A DNA stretch of 14,261 nucleotides from JANXQE01 sp035294005 (lineage in GTDB: Bacteria; Verrucomicrobiota; Verrucomicrobiia; Limisphaerales; UBA8199). How positions within the stretch are numbered: position 1 is the first letter of the stretch; every line of letters begins with the position of its first letter. The translations under genes and the position numbers were made by a program. The notes under the pieces were generated by a model. It was not told the DNA's origin, did no database searches, and saw only the letters and a list, made by a program, of their open reading frames with translations. Positions 1 through 6,563 of the stretch are shown piece after piece. The DNA lies in contig DATGLT010000148.1 of NCBI GenBank assembly GCA_035294005.1, forward strand, positions 1 to 14,261, written 5' to 3'.

Positions 1-1297
1 CGTAAGTCACAATGATGACGGTATCTTTGGCATACGGGCTGTTTTGGATGGCGCTAACCAGTTGGGCGACGTGCTCCTGGCCGGTTGCGACATCGGCATA
101 GCCCGGGTGTTCGTTATTGGGGCCGAGCGGTTTGATGAACGCCACAGGCGGCAGGCTGAATGAAGTGACGTCACTAAAGAACTGCTGTTCGTCCTGGAGA
201 TGCGCCTGGGGGCCGGTGGTCTGAGGGTTCAGTGTGCCGTTGGGATCCGAGTACGGCGCGTACTTGGTGTAATAGGCAAACGGCTGGTGATGGAACTGGA
301 ACAGGGCCGTGTTGGCGGCGACGTTATTGGACAGGGCGAGGTTCCAACCGCCTGAATACCATTTCCAAGCAATGCCCGCGTCATCCAAGCGATTGCCGAT
401 ATTCAAGGTATAACCGGCCTGAGTGGGGTCGGTGTTGTTAATCAGGAGCCGTTTGGCGGCGGGCGTACCGGGAGAAAACGGCGCCAGCAACGGCTGAATC
501 GTATTCACGGCGAAACTGCCGTCGATAGTGAGTTGGTTATCTTTCAAAACCTTGTTCACCGGGTCATAGCTGGATTTGAAACCTGACGGGATGGCGGCCG
601 TCCACGGAGGGCTTTGGGCAGCAATCAACCATTGGTGGTTTAAGAACGAACCGCCGTAAGCTGAGTGGAAGAAGCGGTCGCACAGCGTGTATTGCTGAGC
701 CAGTTTGCCTTCGGGCAAGGCGGTGGCGTCGATGTAACTGAGCACCAGCCCCGGGTTATCGCTCCAGGTCACAAACTTGTCGAGGTCCCCGTTCTTGGCT
801 TCGAGCACACCGTTATCGATCTGCAACTGCTCATGATAGAAACGATGGACGATGTCGCCGGTCAGCCCGTTGGACGGCACGTAATGCGTGAAGTCGTATG
901 GAATCAGCGGCAGAGGCAGGTTGGTCTTGGACCACAGCCCGAGGAAGCCGCCGTCATTTGGGAACTGAGGATCGGGAACTGCCGGGGAGCCGGTGAGGGG
1001 CACGGGCGTAAGATACAGCAAATTGGAATAGCCGACCGACTTGTCAAACTGCGGGAGCGTGTCAAAACCGTTTTGCAATCCATCGGCCCCAGGGAACTGG
1101 CCATAGAGCGAATCAAAGCTCCAATTCTCCTGGTAAATGACCACGATGTGTTGAACTTTTCGAGAGAGCGCAGAGTCAAAGCCCCCGTGCGGGTTCTCGG
1201 CGTGAGTGTTTGGGATGGCGGCAGCCAGTGCCAGCCCGGAGACGAGCGTTACCAGCCGTTTTTGACGATTTCGTTGAGATCGCTGAACGTTAATCAT
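1..1297 (-). CDS. Secreted phosphoesterase, phospholipase C / acid phosphatase AcpA family (3' end beyond window)
   Basis: I translated this frame by hand: 432 codons stay open from an ATG at 1297 to the left edge, so the C-terminus is missing. The N-terminus (RQKRLVTLVSGLALAAAIP...THA|EN) is a Sec-type signal peptide, so the enzyme acts in the periplasm or outside. The mature part opens with VQHIVVIYQENWSFDSLYG, the QEN-type metal-site motif of the phosphoesterase family (PF04185, alkaline phosphatase superfamily). Near residue 217 comes FFHSAYGGSFLNHQ, equivalent to the conserved segment carrying the nucleophilic Ser/Thr. The window cuts at a TVIIVTY strand that in this family normally precedes a metal-binding Asp. 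The family hydrolyses phosphomonoesters or phosphodiesters such as phospholipids; the substrate cannot be told here. AAAGGTG at 1306-1312, 8 bases before the ATG, supports this start. Many relatives use a Tat signal; this one has no twin arginine in the usual context. Confidence 0.88.
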   Translation of the reverse strand, partial: MINVQRSQRNRQKRLVTLVSGLALAAAIPNTHAENPHGGFDSALSRKVQHIVVIYQENWSFDSLYGQFPGADGLQNGFDTLPQFDKSVGYSNLLYLTPVPLTGSPAVPDPQFPNDGGFLGLWSKTNLPLPLIPYDFTHYVPSNGLTGDIVHRFYHEQLQIDNGVLEAKNGDLDKFVTWSDNPGLVLSYIDATALPEGKLAQQYTLCDRFFHSAYGGSFLNHQWLIAAQSPPWTAAIPSGFKSSYDPVNKVLKDNQLTIDGSFAVNTIQPLLAPFSPGTPAAKRLLINNTDPTQAGYTLNIGNRLDDAGIAWKWYSGGWNLALSNNVAANTALFQFHHQPFAYYTKYAPYSDPNGTLNPQTTGPQAHLQDEQQFFSDVTSFSLPPVAFIKPLGPNNEHPGYADVATGQEHVAQLVSAIQNSPYAKDTVIIVTY

Positions 1298-1319
1298 AGT
1301 GTTTGCACCTTTGTAAGTT

Positions 1320-1348
1320 TTGAGTCCCTAATTGGCTAACGGTGTCAA
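1320..1348 (-). promoter_or_regulatory. Possible promoter of the phosphoesterase gene
   Basis: A perfect TTGACA (1348 to 1343, minus strand) lies 46 bases upstream of the ATG. At 17 bp spacing the -10 position reads ACTCAA (1325-1320), which matches the consensus poorly, so only the -35 box is convincing. Confidence 0.22.
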
Positions 1349-1414
1349 CTTGTCAGGCGAGTGCTTCGGCTTGGTGGCAAAATGGTAACAATTGTGAAAA
1401 GCAGGCCTTTGCTA

Positions 1415-1433
1415 TCACGCGCGTGAAGCGCTT
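1415..1433. promoter_or_regulatory. Adjacent palindromes, candidate operator
   Basis: TCACGCGCGTGA (1415-1426) is a perfect 12-bp palindrome and overlaps by one base a second palindrome, AAGCGCTT (1426-1433). A third short one, ACAATTGT, is at 1388-1395. They lie between divergent genes, 21 bases before the VOC start codon. A weak -10-like TTAAAT at 1432-1437 would put the large palindrome in a promoter spacer. A binding protein is inferred, not seen. Confidence 0.3.
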
Positions 1434-1453
1434 AAATAACCACACCCAATCTT

Positions 1454-1894
1454 ATGTTCCCACAACCACTGATTTGCGTCCGGGATGTTGAAGCGAGCAG
1501 CCGCTGGTACCAGCGCTTGCTGAATTGCCAGAGCGGCCACGGCGGAGGCCACTACGAGCAATTGGTTTCAAATGGCAAACTCCTCATGCAATTGCACAAT
1601 TGGCAAACGGAACATCATCATGGCGCAATTGGAGATCCGCAACTGCCTCACGGCAACGGAGTGCTGCTGTGGTTCGAAATCGAAGACTTTGACCAGGCAG
1701 TGATCCGGGCGAGGGAGCTTGGAGCGGAAGTTGTCTTGCCTCGGCACCGAAATCCGCCGGACGGAGACGGCGGCCCTAATCACTGGGAACTCTGGCTGCG
1801 TGACCCCGAAGGCTACACCGTGGTCTTGGCAAGTCCGTACGGCACAGCCGATGGTACTTGGAAGCCCGGACCAGGCGGCCCGTTTCAGAAGTAA
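1454..1894 (+). CDS. VOC family (glyoxalase / bleomycin-resistance fold) protein
   Basis: This 146-residue protein is the size of a single-subunit VOC protein with two beta-alpha-beta-beta-beta modules. The first begins PLICVRDVEASSRWYQRLLN, the classic opening in which a beta strand and helix set up the metal-binding edge, followed by HGGGHYEQL. The second has VLLWFEIEDFDQAVIRARELGAEVV and ends with NHWELWLRDPEGYTVVLAS, whose Glu in the final strand (WELWLRDPEGY) is the usual metal ligand. Members include glyoxalase I, extradiol dioxygenases and antibiotic-binding proteins; nothing here picks one activity. No secretion signal is present, so it is cytoplasmic. It is divergent from the phosphoesterase and convergent with leuD, so it is probably transcribed alone. 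No clear Shine-Dalgarno precedes the ATG. Confidence 0.88.
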   Translation: MFPQPLICVRDVEASSRWYQRLLNCQSGHGGGHYEQLVSNGKLLMQLHNWQTEHHHGAIGDPQLPHGNGVLLWFEIEDFDQAVIRARELGAEVVLPRHRNPPDGDGGPNHWELWLRDPEGYTVVLASPYGTADGTWKPGPGGPFQK

Positions 1895-1903
1895 ACGCGG
1901 GTG

Positions 1904-1930
1904 TGCACCGGCATCTTTGCCTACGGTGCG
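1904..1930. terminator. Hairpin between convergent VOC and leuD genes
   Basis: GCACCG (1905-1910) pairs with CGGTGC (1924-1929). Inside it GCA (1911-1913) pairs with TGC (1918-1920) around a TCTT loop, leaving a 3-base bulge; an outer T-G wobble adds one pair. It sits 10 bases after the VOC stop and 24 bases after the leuD stop. There is no T-run on either side, so terminator activity is inferred from position. Confidence 0.3.
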
Positions 1931-1953
1931 GCGGCGCAGTCTGCTAATCCATC

Positions 1954-2502
1954 CTATTTGGGTATCATTCCCGTGTTGCGGGCGTAATTGAAAAGTCCTC
2001 CCGCATCTACCACCGGCCGCACTTCACCCAGGGGCTTGAACCGGTAAACTTTTCCGTCCGCCTTCTTCGTGACGGTTCCCGCATCGAGATCGACCGTCAC
2101 AACGTCCCCGGTTTTGAGAATGTCGCACAGCCGGTCGATGCATTCGCATGGGTAAAGTTCGCCGGTTGCCACGCAGTTCCGGAAAAAAATGCGGGCAAAT
2201 CCTTCCGCCAGGACGACTTTGCAACCAGCCGAGCCCAGGGCGATGGGAGCGTGCTCGCGCGAACTGCCGCACCCGAAATTGCGCCCTCCGGCCACGATCG
2301 GGTAGTCGCTGTCGAGCTGGTTTTCTTTCACGTATCGCGTTGAATACAGCGATTCGGGCAAACCGGACAGCGCGTAGGAACCGAGCTTTTCGTATTCTTC
2401 GGCAATCGTCGGCACCAGGTTCAGGTACTGTGCCGGGATGATCTGGTCGGTGTCGATGTTATCGCGCACGACATAAACGGGCCCTGTAAAAACGGATTCC
2501 AT
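1954..2502 (-). CDS. leuD: 3-isopropylmalate dehydratase (isopropylmalate isomerase) small subunit
   Basis: LeuD and LeuC together isomerise 2-isopropylmalate to 3-isopropylmalate in leucine biosynthesis, in the cytoplasm. The sequence starts with VYVVRDNIDTDQIIPAQYL, the signature of the aconitase swivel domain in small subunits, and carries NFGCGSSREHAPIAL at about residues 75-89, the conserved substrate-binding loop. It ends GGLFNYARNTGMIPK, typical of the family. The 182 residues correspond to the shorter LeuD type (around 165-185) rather than the roughly 200-residue E. coli form. I chose the ATG at 2502 because family members begin just before the GPVYVV-like strand; an in-frame ATG at 2523 would add seven residues, and neither has a Shine-Dalgarno. 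No leuC, leuB or leuA lies next to it, so the partner subunit must be encoded outside the window. Confidence 0.95.
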   Translation of the reverse strand: MESVFTGPVYVVRDNIDTDQIIPAQYLNLVPTIAEEYEKLGSYALSGLPESLYSTRYVKENQLDSDYPIVAGGRNFGCGSSREHAPIALGSAGCKVVLAEGFARIFFRNCVATGELYPCECIDRLCDILKTGDVVTVDLDAGTVTKKADGKVYRFKPLGEVRPVVDAGGLFNYARNTGMIPK

Positions 2503-2563
2503 GCGCGAAAATTGTGACCGCATCGGGGGATGTTTTCAAGCGAGTTTTGGGGTTCGAGCCTCA

Positions 2564-2592
2564 TTGGCACAGGATCTGCCCCAATCCACAAT
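2564..2592 (+). promoter_or_regulatory. Possible sigma-70-like promoter for the 78-residue gene
   Basis: TTGGCA (2564-2569, 5 of 6 consensus bases) and CACAAT (2587-2592, 4 of 6) are separated by exactly 17 bases and end 27 bases before the ATG at 2620. This is a pattern match only. Confidence 0.28.
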
Positions 2593-2619
2593 CACTGTTA
2601 CAAAACCTGATTACATAAC

Positions 2620-2856
2620 ATGCGAACACTCTTGCGACACGCGTCGACCGGCCAATACTTCCAGTCTTTGGACAATTGGACACCGGACCGGGACAATGCC
2701 CACGACTTCGGCGTGATTGGCCGGGCGATGAAATTTGCCAAAAAGATTGGCTTACCGGACCTGGAACTGATCGTTTCCGTGGACGATCCTCAGCAGCTCA
2801 GCAGCACTCCTTTCCAGGTTTTTTTGCGAAAGTTTTTGCGGGCAGGGCATAGCTAG
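2620..2856 (+). CDS. Small protein of unknown function (78 aa)
   Basis: The frame begins MRTLLRHASTGQYFQSLDNW and continues with DNAHDFGVIGRAMKFAKKIG and LPDLELIVSVDD. The composition is that of a folded cytoplasmic alpha/beta protein: hydrophobic residues alternate sensibly, with a helix (GVIGRAMKFAKKIG) followed by a strand (LELIVSV). There is no signal peptide or membrane span. I have the impression of similar short proteins in Verrucomicrobia, but cannot name a family or verify this here. The gene is divergent from leuD and 64 bases ahead of the zinc-ribbon gene. A plausible promoter lies upstream; no Shine-Dalgarno is seen. The last residues (FLRKFLRAGHS) follow a T-rich stretch and may be less conserved. 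Confidence 0.6.
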   Translation: MRTLLRHASTGQYFQSLDNWTPDRDNAHDFGVIGRAMKFAKKIGLPDLELIVSVDDPQQLSSTPFQVFLRKFLRAGHS

Positions 2857-2904
2857 AGCCGGCCGGGCGGGAGCTACCTTCCGGCTCGACAGGCCGGCGC
2901 CGGC
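2856..2904. repeat. GC-rich inverted repeats after the 78-residue gene
   Basis: GAGCCGG (2856-2862) pairs with CCGGCTC (2881-2887) around an 18-base loop. It is followed at once by a perfect 12-bp palindrome, GCCGGCGCCGGC (2893-2904). The pair fills most of the gap between two plus-strand genes and begins at the last base of the upstream stop codon. It could be a terminator, a processing site or one copy of a dispersed element. No T-run follows. Confidence 0.4.
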
Positions 2905-2920
2905 GTGAGAAATTGCCTTA

Positions 2921-3691
2921 ATGAGCAATAGCGGCGGTCCATCCGGAAGTTGGACACGATGTATTTGCAGCGTTTGCTCCGGTCATCTCGAATTCGATTC
3001 CGACCTCGCCGGGGAGACCATCCAGTGTCCCCACTGCGGGATGCCCACAATTCTTTTCATCCCGAGAATTCCGTTGCCGTTGCCGGCCGGGCGGTCCGCT
3101 CCGGCAAAGCTGCTGGCCTGTCCCGATTGCGGCACGGCCATCCGCGAGAACGAACGCAACTGCCCAGGGTGCGGGCGCATCATTGAACGGGCGGCCGGGC
3201 GCGCCGTGGTTGGCGAACTCACTTCGCTGGTCGGCGGGCTCACTCCTACGGCTGCCGGGGCCTGGCTTATCCTTGCCGTTCTTTTGGTGGTTGTCGTAGG
3301 CGGTCCCATTTACTGGTGGCGCAGCCAATTGGCCCAGGTGCCAAAGCCCGAAACCGAGTCGCAACAATTCTCCCGGCTCCAATCTGAAGCCGAATCCAGG
3401 ATGCTGGAGGAATCGACCAACGTCATTGTGGGGCTGAACCGTATCATCCGGGTCAACTCATCTACCTCCGACGATAACCCGCATAAGTGGACCGGTGACG
3501 TCACGGCGGAGTTCGTCAACAAAGTTGGAGGTGTGGAACGCACCAATATCCTGTTCAAATTTGGCACCGACACCGGAACCGACGGTCTCATGCATTTGCG
3601 CTGCAGCACCGAGACGGATGCCGAGCGGCATAACCGGCAACGCGGAGATCGCCGGGAATTCGGCCGCTGGGATCGGTCCCTCCATCAATAA
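2921..3691 (+). CDS. Membrane protein with two N-terminal zinc ribbons
   Basis: The product has 256 residues. Ribbon one uses C16-x2-C19 and C36-x2-C39 (SVCSGHLEFDSD...IQCPHCGMPT), with an extra C14. Ribbon two uses C67-x2-C70 and C81-x2-C84 (ACPDCGTAI...NCPGCGRII). A single hydrophobic span follows at about residues 109-132 (AAGAWLILAVLLVVVVGGPIYWW), then a charged stretch (ETESQQFSRLQSEAESR) and a beta-rich tail (NVIVGLNRIIRVN, TGDVTAEFVN, NILFKF). This is the layout of the cytoplasmic-ribbon, single-span proteins common in Verrucomicrobia and Planctomycetes; their role is not known to me. The final 25-30 residues are unusually Arg/His/Asp-rich, while another frame there looks at least as coding-like and stays open to 3725, so a frameshift near the end is possible. 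It may be co-transcribed with the Gfo/Idh gene 72 bases downstream. Confidence 0.75.
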   Translation: MSNSGGPSGSWTRCICSVCSGHLEFDSDLAGETIQCPHCGMPTILFIPRIPLPLPAGRSAPAKLLACPDCGTAIRENERNCPGCGRIIERAAGRAVVGELTSLVGGLTPTAAGAWLILAVLLVVVVGGPIYWWRSQLAQVPKPETESQQFSRLQSEAESRMLEESTNVIVGLNRIIRVNSSTSDDNPHKWTGDVTAEFVNKVGGVERTNILFKFGTDTGTDGLMHLRCSTETDAERHNRQRGDRREFGRWDRSLHQ

Positions 3692-3763
3692 GATCCCTGC
3701 CGGGGCATTCCGGGATTCCGTTTGAGGTTTGACACCGCCATCGCCGCGCCTTTATCTCCTCTC

Positions 3764-5029
3764 ATGAACTCGCCAAACTCAGAACCTTCACTGAATCAGA
3801 AGCCTTTCGCGGTCGGCAGCCCCGACATTACACGACGGAAATTTCTCGCCAGCTCCGGCGCCGCGGCGGTTGGATTAACTATTTTAAAACCTCATCTGGT
3901 CGGCGGCGCCGAAGCGAATTCGAAAATCAACCTGGGCCTGATCGGTTGTGGCGGCCGCGGCACCTGGATTGCCGAGCTGTTTGCGCGTAACGGCAATTAC
4001 AATGTCGTCGCGTTGGCCGATTACTTCCAGGACCGCGTCGACGCGGCCGGAGGAAAATTGAATGTGCCTGAGAACAAGCGCTTCACGGGGCTTTCCGCGT
4101 ACAAGAAGCTTCTTGAACAGAATATTGACGCAGTGGCGATTGAAAGTCCGCCTTACTTTCACCCTGAACAGGCCGCGGCCGCCGTTGAAGCGGGAAAACA
4201 TGTATACCTGGCAAAGCCGGTGGCGGTGGACGTGCCCGGGTGCGCATCGGTAGAGGCCAGCGGACGGAAAGCGACCGATAAGAAGCTCGCGTTTCGCGTG
4301 GATTTTCAGACGCGCGCGATGCCGTCCTATCGCGAGGTGCTCGCGCGGATTCACAAGGGTGATATCGGCAAGCTGGTCACCGTCTACGCAGAATACCAGA
4401 CCAGCCTCATGTTCGAGGAGCGCGACGCAGAGCTGCGCAAGAACCCCAATGATCCCGAGGTGCGGCTCCGCACCTGGGGAATTGATCGCGTGCTCTCGGG
4501 CGACGTGATTACGGAACAAAACATCCATGCGCTGGACGTGGCGACCTGGATCGTCAATGCGGATCCGATCAAAGCCTGCGGCACAGGCGGCCGCGCGCGC
4601 CCGTTCCTGGGCGATTGCTGGGACCATTTCACGCTCCTGTTTTATTTCCCAGGTGATGTGGTTGTGTCCTTTACTTCAAAGCAGGTGGGATTTGGCTTTG
4701 ACGACATCATGGTTCGCGCCCATGGAACATCAGGGACGGCTGAAACCAACTACGGCGGAAAATGCTGGCTGCATAGCCGCGACGACGTGTTCAGCGGGGA
4801 CACCGACAACATTTACCAGGTCGGCGTGGAAAAGAATATAGCCTCCTTCTATGAGGACATCGCAAAAGGCAATTGCATGAACCTGACCGTCAAACCCAGC
4901 GTGCGCAGCAACCTGACCACGATCCTGGGACGAACGGCTGCCTACAAGCGCGGAGAAGAGGTCACTTGGGAAGGCCTGCTGAAAGCCAACGAGAAGTGGC
5001 ATTTTGATCCAAAAGGTCTCAAGGCGTAA
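3764..5029 (+). CDS. Tat-exported Gfo/Idh/MocA family oxidoreductase
   Basis: This 421-residue protein is a probable NAD(P)-dependent sugar or polyol dehydrogenase. Residues 23-30 (TRRKFLAS) plus the hydrophobic AAAVGLTI and an AEA|N site form a twin-arginine signal, so it is folded with its cofactor before export. The Rossmann domain starts INLGLIGCGGRG (G61-G66), with the acidic turn ALADYFQDR after beta-2. The family's EKP motif appears here as AKPVAV with Lys151. The alpha/beta substrate domain carries EQNIHALDVATW, giving His255 and Asp258 as the expected catalytic pair. It resembles the many exported paralogues in Verrucomicrobia and Planctomycetes whose substrates are mostly unknown. 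The frame is open further upstream to a TTG at 3722, but the ATG at 3764 gives a normal leader before the RR motif. The nearest neighbour is the zinc-ribbon gene, with no evident functional link. Confidence 0.9.
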   Translation: MNSPNSEPSLNQKPFAVGSPDITRRKFLASSGAAAVGLTILKPHLVGGAEANSKINLGLIGCGGRGTWIAELFARNGNYNVVALADYFQDRVDAAGGKLNVPENKRFTGLSAYKKLLEQNIDAVAIESPPYFHPEQAAAAVEAGKHVYLAKPVAVDVPGCASVEASGRKATDKKLAFRVDFQTRAMPSYREVLARIHKGDIGKLVTVYAEYQTSLMFEERDAELRKNPNDPEVRLRTWGIDRVLSGDVITEQNIHALDVATWIVNADPIKACGTGGRARPFLGDCWDHFTLLFYFPGDVVVSFTSKQVGFGFDDIMVRAHGTSGTAETNYGGKCWLHSRDDVFSGDTDNIYQVGVEKNIASFYEDIAKGNCMNLTVKPSVRSNLTTILGRTAAYKRGEEVTWEGLLKANEKWHFDPKGLKA

Positions 5030-5072
5030 TTGGTCCGTCGGGATTGTTCCGAGGCACGTCGGCGATCCGAGA

Positions 5073-5087
5073 AGAAGCAAAGCTTCT
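5073..5087. terminator. Short hairpin between convergent genes
   Basis: AGAAGC (5073-5078), loop AAA, GCTTCT (5082-5087) is a perfect 6-bp stem. It lies 44 bases after the Gfo/Idh stop and overlaps the stop codon of the convergent Fe-ADH gene. No T-run is present and the stem is short. Confidence 0.2.
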
Positions 5088-6246
5088 AAAGCGCCGTTTC
5101 AAGAATCCGGCTCAGTTCCTCGTTGGTGAGGACGATGGGGTTGGCTTTCATGCTGCTGGCTTTAGCTGATTTGGCAACGATATCGCCGATGGCCTCTCGT
5201 GTGACTCCATACGCCGAGAGCGGTGGAATGCCGAGCTTCTGAACCAGTTTGAGCACCCACTGCGGTCCATCATCGGCCTTTGCCAAAGGGTTTGCGGTCA
5301 ACAACCGCGCGACAGTTTCGTATCGGCCGAGAATGTGTGAGCCTGGTTGGCGCAGCCTTAGCGCGTCGATGTTGGCACGCATCACGTGAGGCAGGAGCAC
5401 GGCGCAAACAGCCCCGTGCGGGGCAGGGAACATCCCACCGATAGGCCCCGCAAACCCGTGGACCGCCCCTAGGCCGGCATTGGCGAGCGCCAGGCCGCCG
5501 AAAAGGCTCGCGACGCACATATCTTCCCGAGCGTTTTTGTTGTGCCCGTCCTCGAACGCTACTGACAAGGAACGAGCAGCGCGCCCAATGGCTTCGACGC
5601 ACAACGCGTCGGTCATAGGATTGGCCCGGTTACAGACATACGGTTCAACGACCTGTGTCAGGGCGTCCAGGCCCGTGCTGGCAGTTGTGGCCGGGGGCAG
5701 ATCCCAGGTGGTTTCCGGATCAACGAGCGCAATCCGGGGCAGCATGAGCGCGCTTCGGAGGCTCACTTTCACCCGGTGCTGTGGCGAGGCCAAAACCGAG
5801 TTCCGTGTGACTTCCGAGCCCGTGCCCGCAGTTGTTGGAATCGCAATAAAGGGAGCTGAGGCTTTTTCCAGGGATTTGCCTTTGCCGATCACTTCCAGGT
5901 AATCCAGGAGTTCACCGTCATTGGTGATCATGGCGGCAATGGCTTTCCCCGCGTCGATGGCGCTTCCGCCGCCGAAACTGATGACCAGGTCGCTCCGGTT
6001 CTTCTTGGCCTGGTCAACACCTCGGGAGACGGACTCGATGTCAGGTTCACCATCCGTTGTGAGGGTGGTGCAGGTGATCCCTTGCCGCTGCAGAGCAGAG
6101 ATCGTGGGCTCGGCTCGGGATGCGTTCCGCCCGGTCACCAGCAGCGCTCGAGATCCCAGGGGCTTTGCGAGCGCGCCTAGGTCCTTGAGGCGCCCCGTCC
6201 CGAAAACTATTTTTGTCGCGGTGGCGAAATCGAATTCGGGGATCAT
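5086..6246 (-). CDS. Iron-type (group III) alcohol dehydrogenase family protein
   Basis: The product (386 aa) has the normal Fe-ADH length and fold order. There is an N-terminal NAD(P)-binding domain with FGTGRLKDLG, DLVISFGGGSAIDAGKAIA (GGGS dinucleotide motif) and IPTTAGTGSEVTRNSVL, then a helical metal-binding domain. Ligand positions are Asp194 in GLDALTQVVEP, His263 in VHGF and His277 in PHG, but residue 198, usually His (DALTH), is Gln. Oxidation or reduction of an alcohol/aldehyde pair is expected; maleylacetate reductase-like or lactaldehyde reductase-like roles cannot be told apart. The ATG at 6246 overlaps the stop of the ABM gene (TGATG), which fixes the start and implies translational coupling; the frame is open 29 codons further, but that part lies inside the upstream gene. 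The partner suggests oxidation of a small organic or aromatic-derived compound. Confidence 0.92.
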   Translation of the reverse strand: MIPEFDFATATKIVFGTGRLKDLGALAKPLGSRALLVTGRNASRAEPTISALQRQGITCTTLTTDGEPDIESVSRGVDQAKKNRSDLVISFGGGSAIDAGKAIAAMITNDGELLDYLEVIGKGKSLEKASAPFIAIPTTAGTGSEVTRNSVLASPQHRVKVSLRSALMLPRIALVDPETTWDLPPATTASTGLDALTQVVEPYVCNRANPMTDALCVEAIGRAARSLSVAFEDGHNKNAREDMCVASLFGGLALANAGLGAVHGFAGPIGGMFPAPHGAVCAVLLPHVMRANIDALRLRQPGSHILGRYETVARLLTANPLAKADDGPQWVLKLVQKLGIPPLSAYGVTREAIGDIVAKSAKASSMKANPIVLTNEELSRILETAL

Positions 6247-6551
6247 CACCAGCCCTTGTCGTCGGGGAAAACATTGTCGAACTTCACGCTCGCGCGTGGC
6301 TCGGCCATCATAGGAGCAACAGTGTCGCGCCATTGCGCGTAATGGGCGGTCTCCTTATGAGCCGCGGGAGCGTCCGGTGTGCGGTATGCCTCCACGAGGA
6401 CGAACCGGGTCGGGTCATCCTGCTGCTGGACGACATCAAAACGGGCTATCCCTTTCTCCTGAACGCTTGCCTGGGCATTGGCGAGTGTGGCTTTTTTGAA
6501 AGCTTCGACTGTTTCGGGTTTTACCCGGATGTGAACATGGACAACGAGCAT
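6246..6551 (-). CDS. ABM-superfamily (antibiotic biosynthesis monooxygenase-like) protein
   Basis: This is a 101-residue protein of the dimeric alpha-beta barrel ABM type: MLVVHVHIRVKPETVEAFKK (strand, then helix), IARFDVVQQQDDPTRFVLVE (two strands), and AHKETAHYAQWRDTVAPMM (helix with the typical H..T.HY..W pattern). Family members include cofactor-free monooxygenases such as YgiN-type quinol oxygenases, the autoinducer-2 degrading LsrG and haem-degrading proteins; many small members have no assigned reaction. Two in-frame ATGs lie close together, at 6557 and 6551. AAAGGA (6558-6563) abuts the first but is 6 bases from the second, so I chose 6551. The gene ends inside the start codon of the Fe-ADH gene, so the pair is one operon and probably one pathway, for example oxygenation or isomerisation followed by reduction. 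Confidence 0.88.
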   Translation of the reverse strand: MLVVHVHIRVKPETVEAFKKATLANAQASVQEKGIARFDVVQQQDDPTRFVLVEAYRTPDAPAAHKETAHYAQWRDTVAPMMAEPRASVKFDNVFPDDKGW

Positions 6552-6563
6552 AGGCATTCCTTT
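6552..6563 (-). promoter_or_regulatory. Shine-Dalgarno deciding the ABM start
   Basis: AAAGGA on the minus strand (6563-6558), a 6-base spacer, then ATG at 6551. The ATG at 6557 would have zero spacing. It is one of the few good ribosome binding sites in this window, which makes the choice meaningful. Confidence 0.6.

Noticed and set aside
665..1339. Long plus-strand open frame (224 codons) opposite the phosphoesterase
   Set aside because: The minus strand of the same region encodes a continuous protein with signal peptide and PF04185 motifs; the plus-strand frame has no recognisable features.
3884..4627. 247-codon minus-strand frame inside the Gfo/Idh gene
   Set aside because: It is antisense to a gene with clear Tat, Rossmann and catalytic motifs; its product looks like a typical antisense shadow of GC-rich coding DNA.
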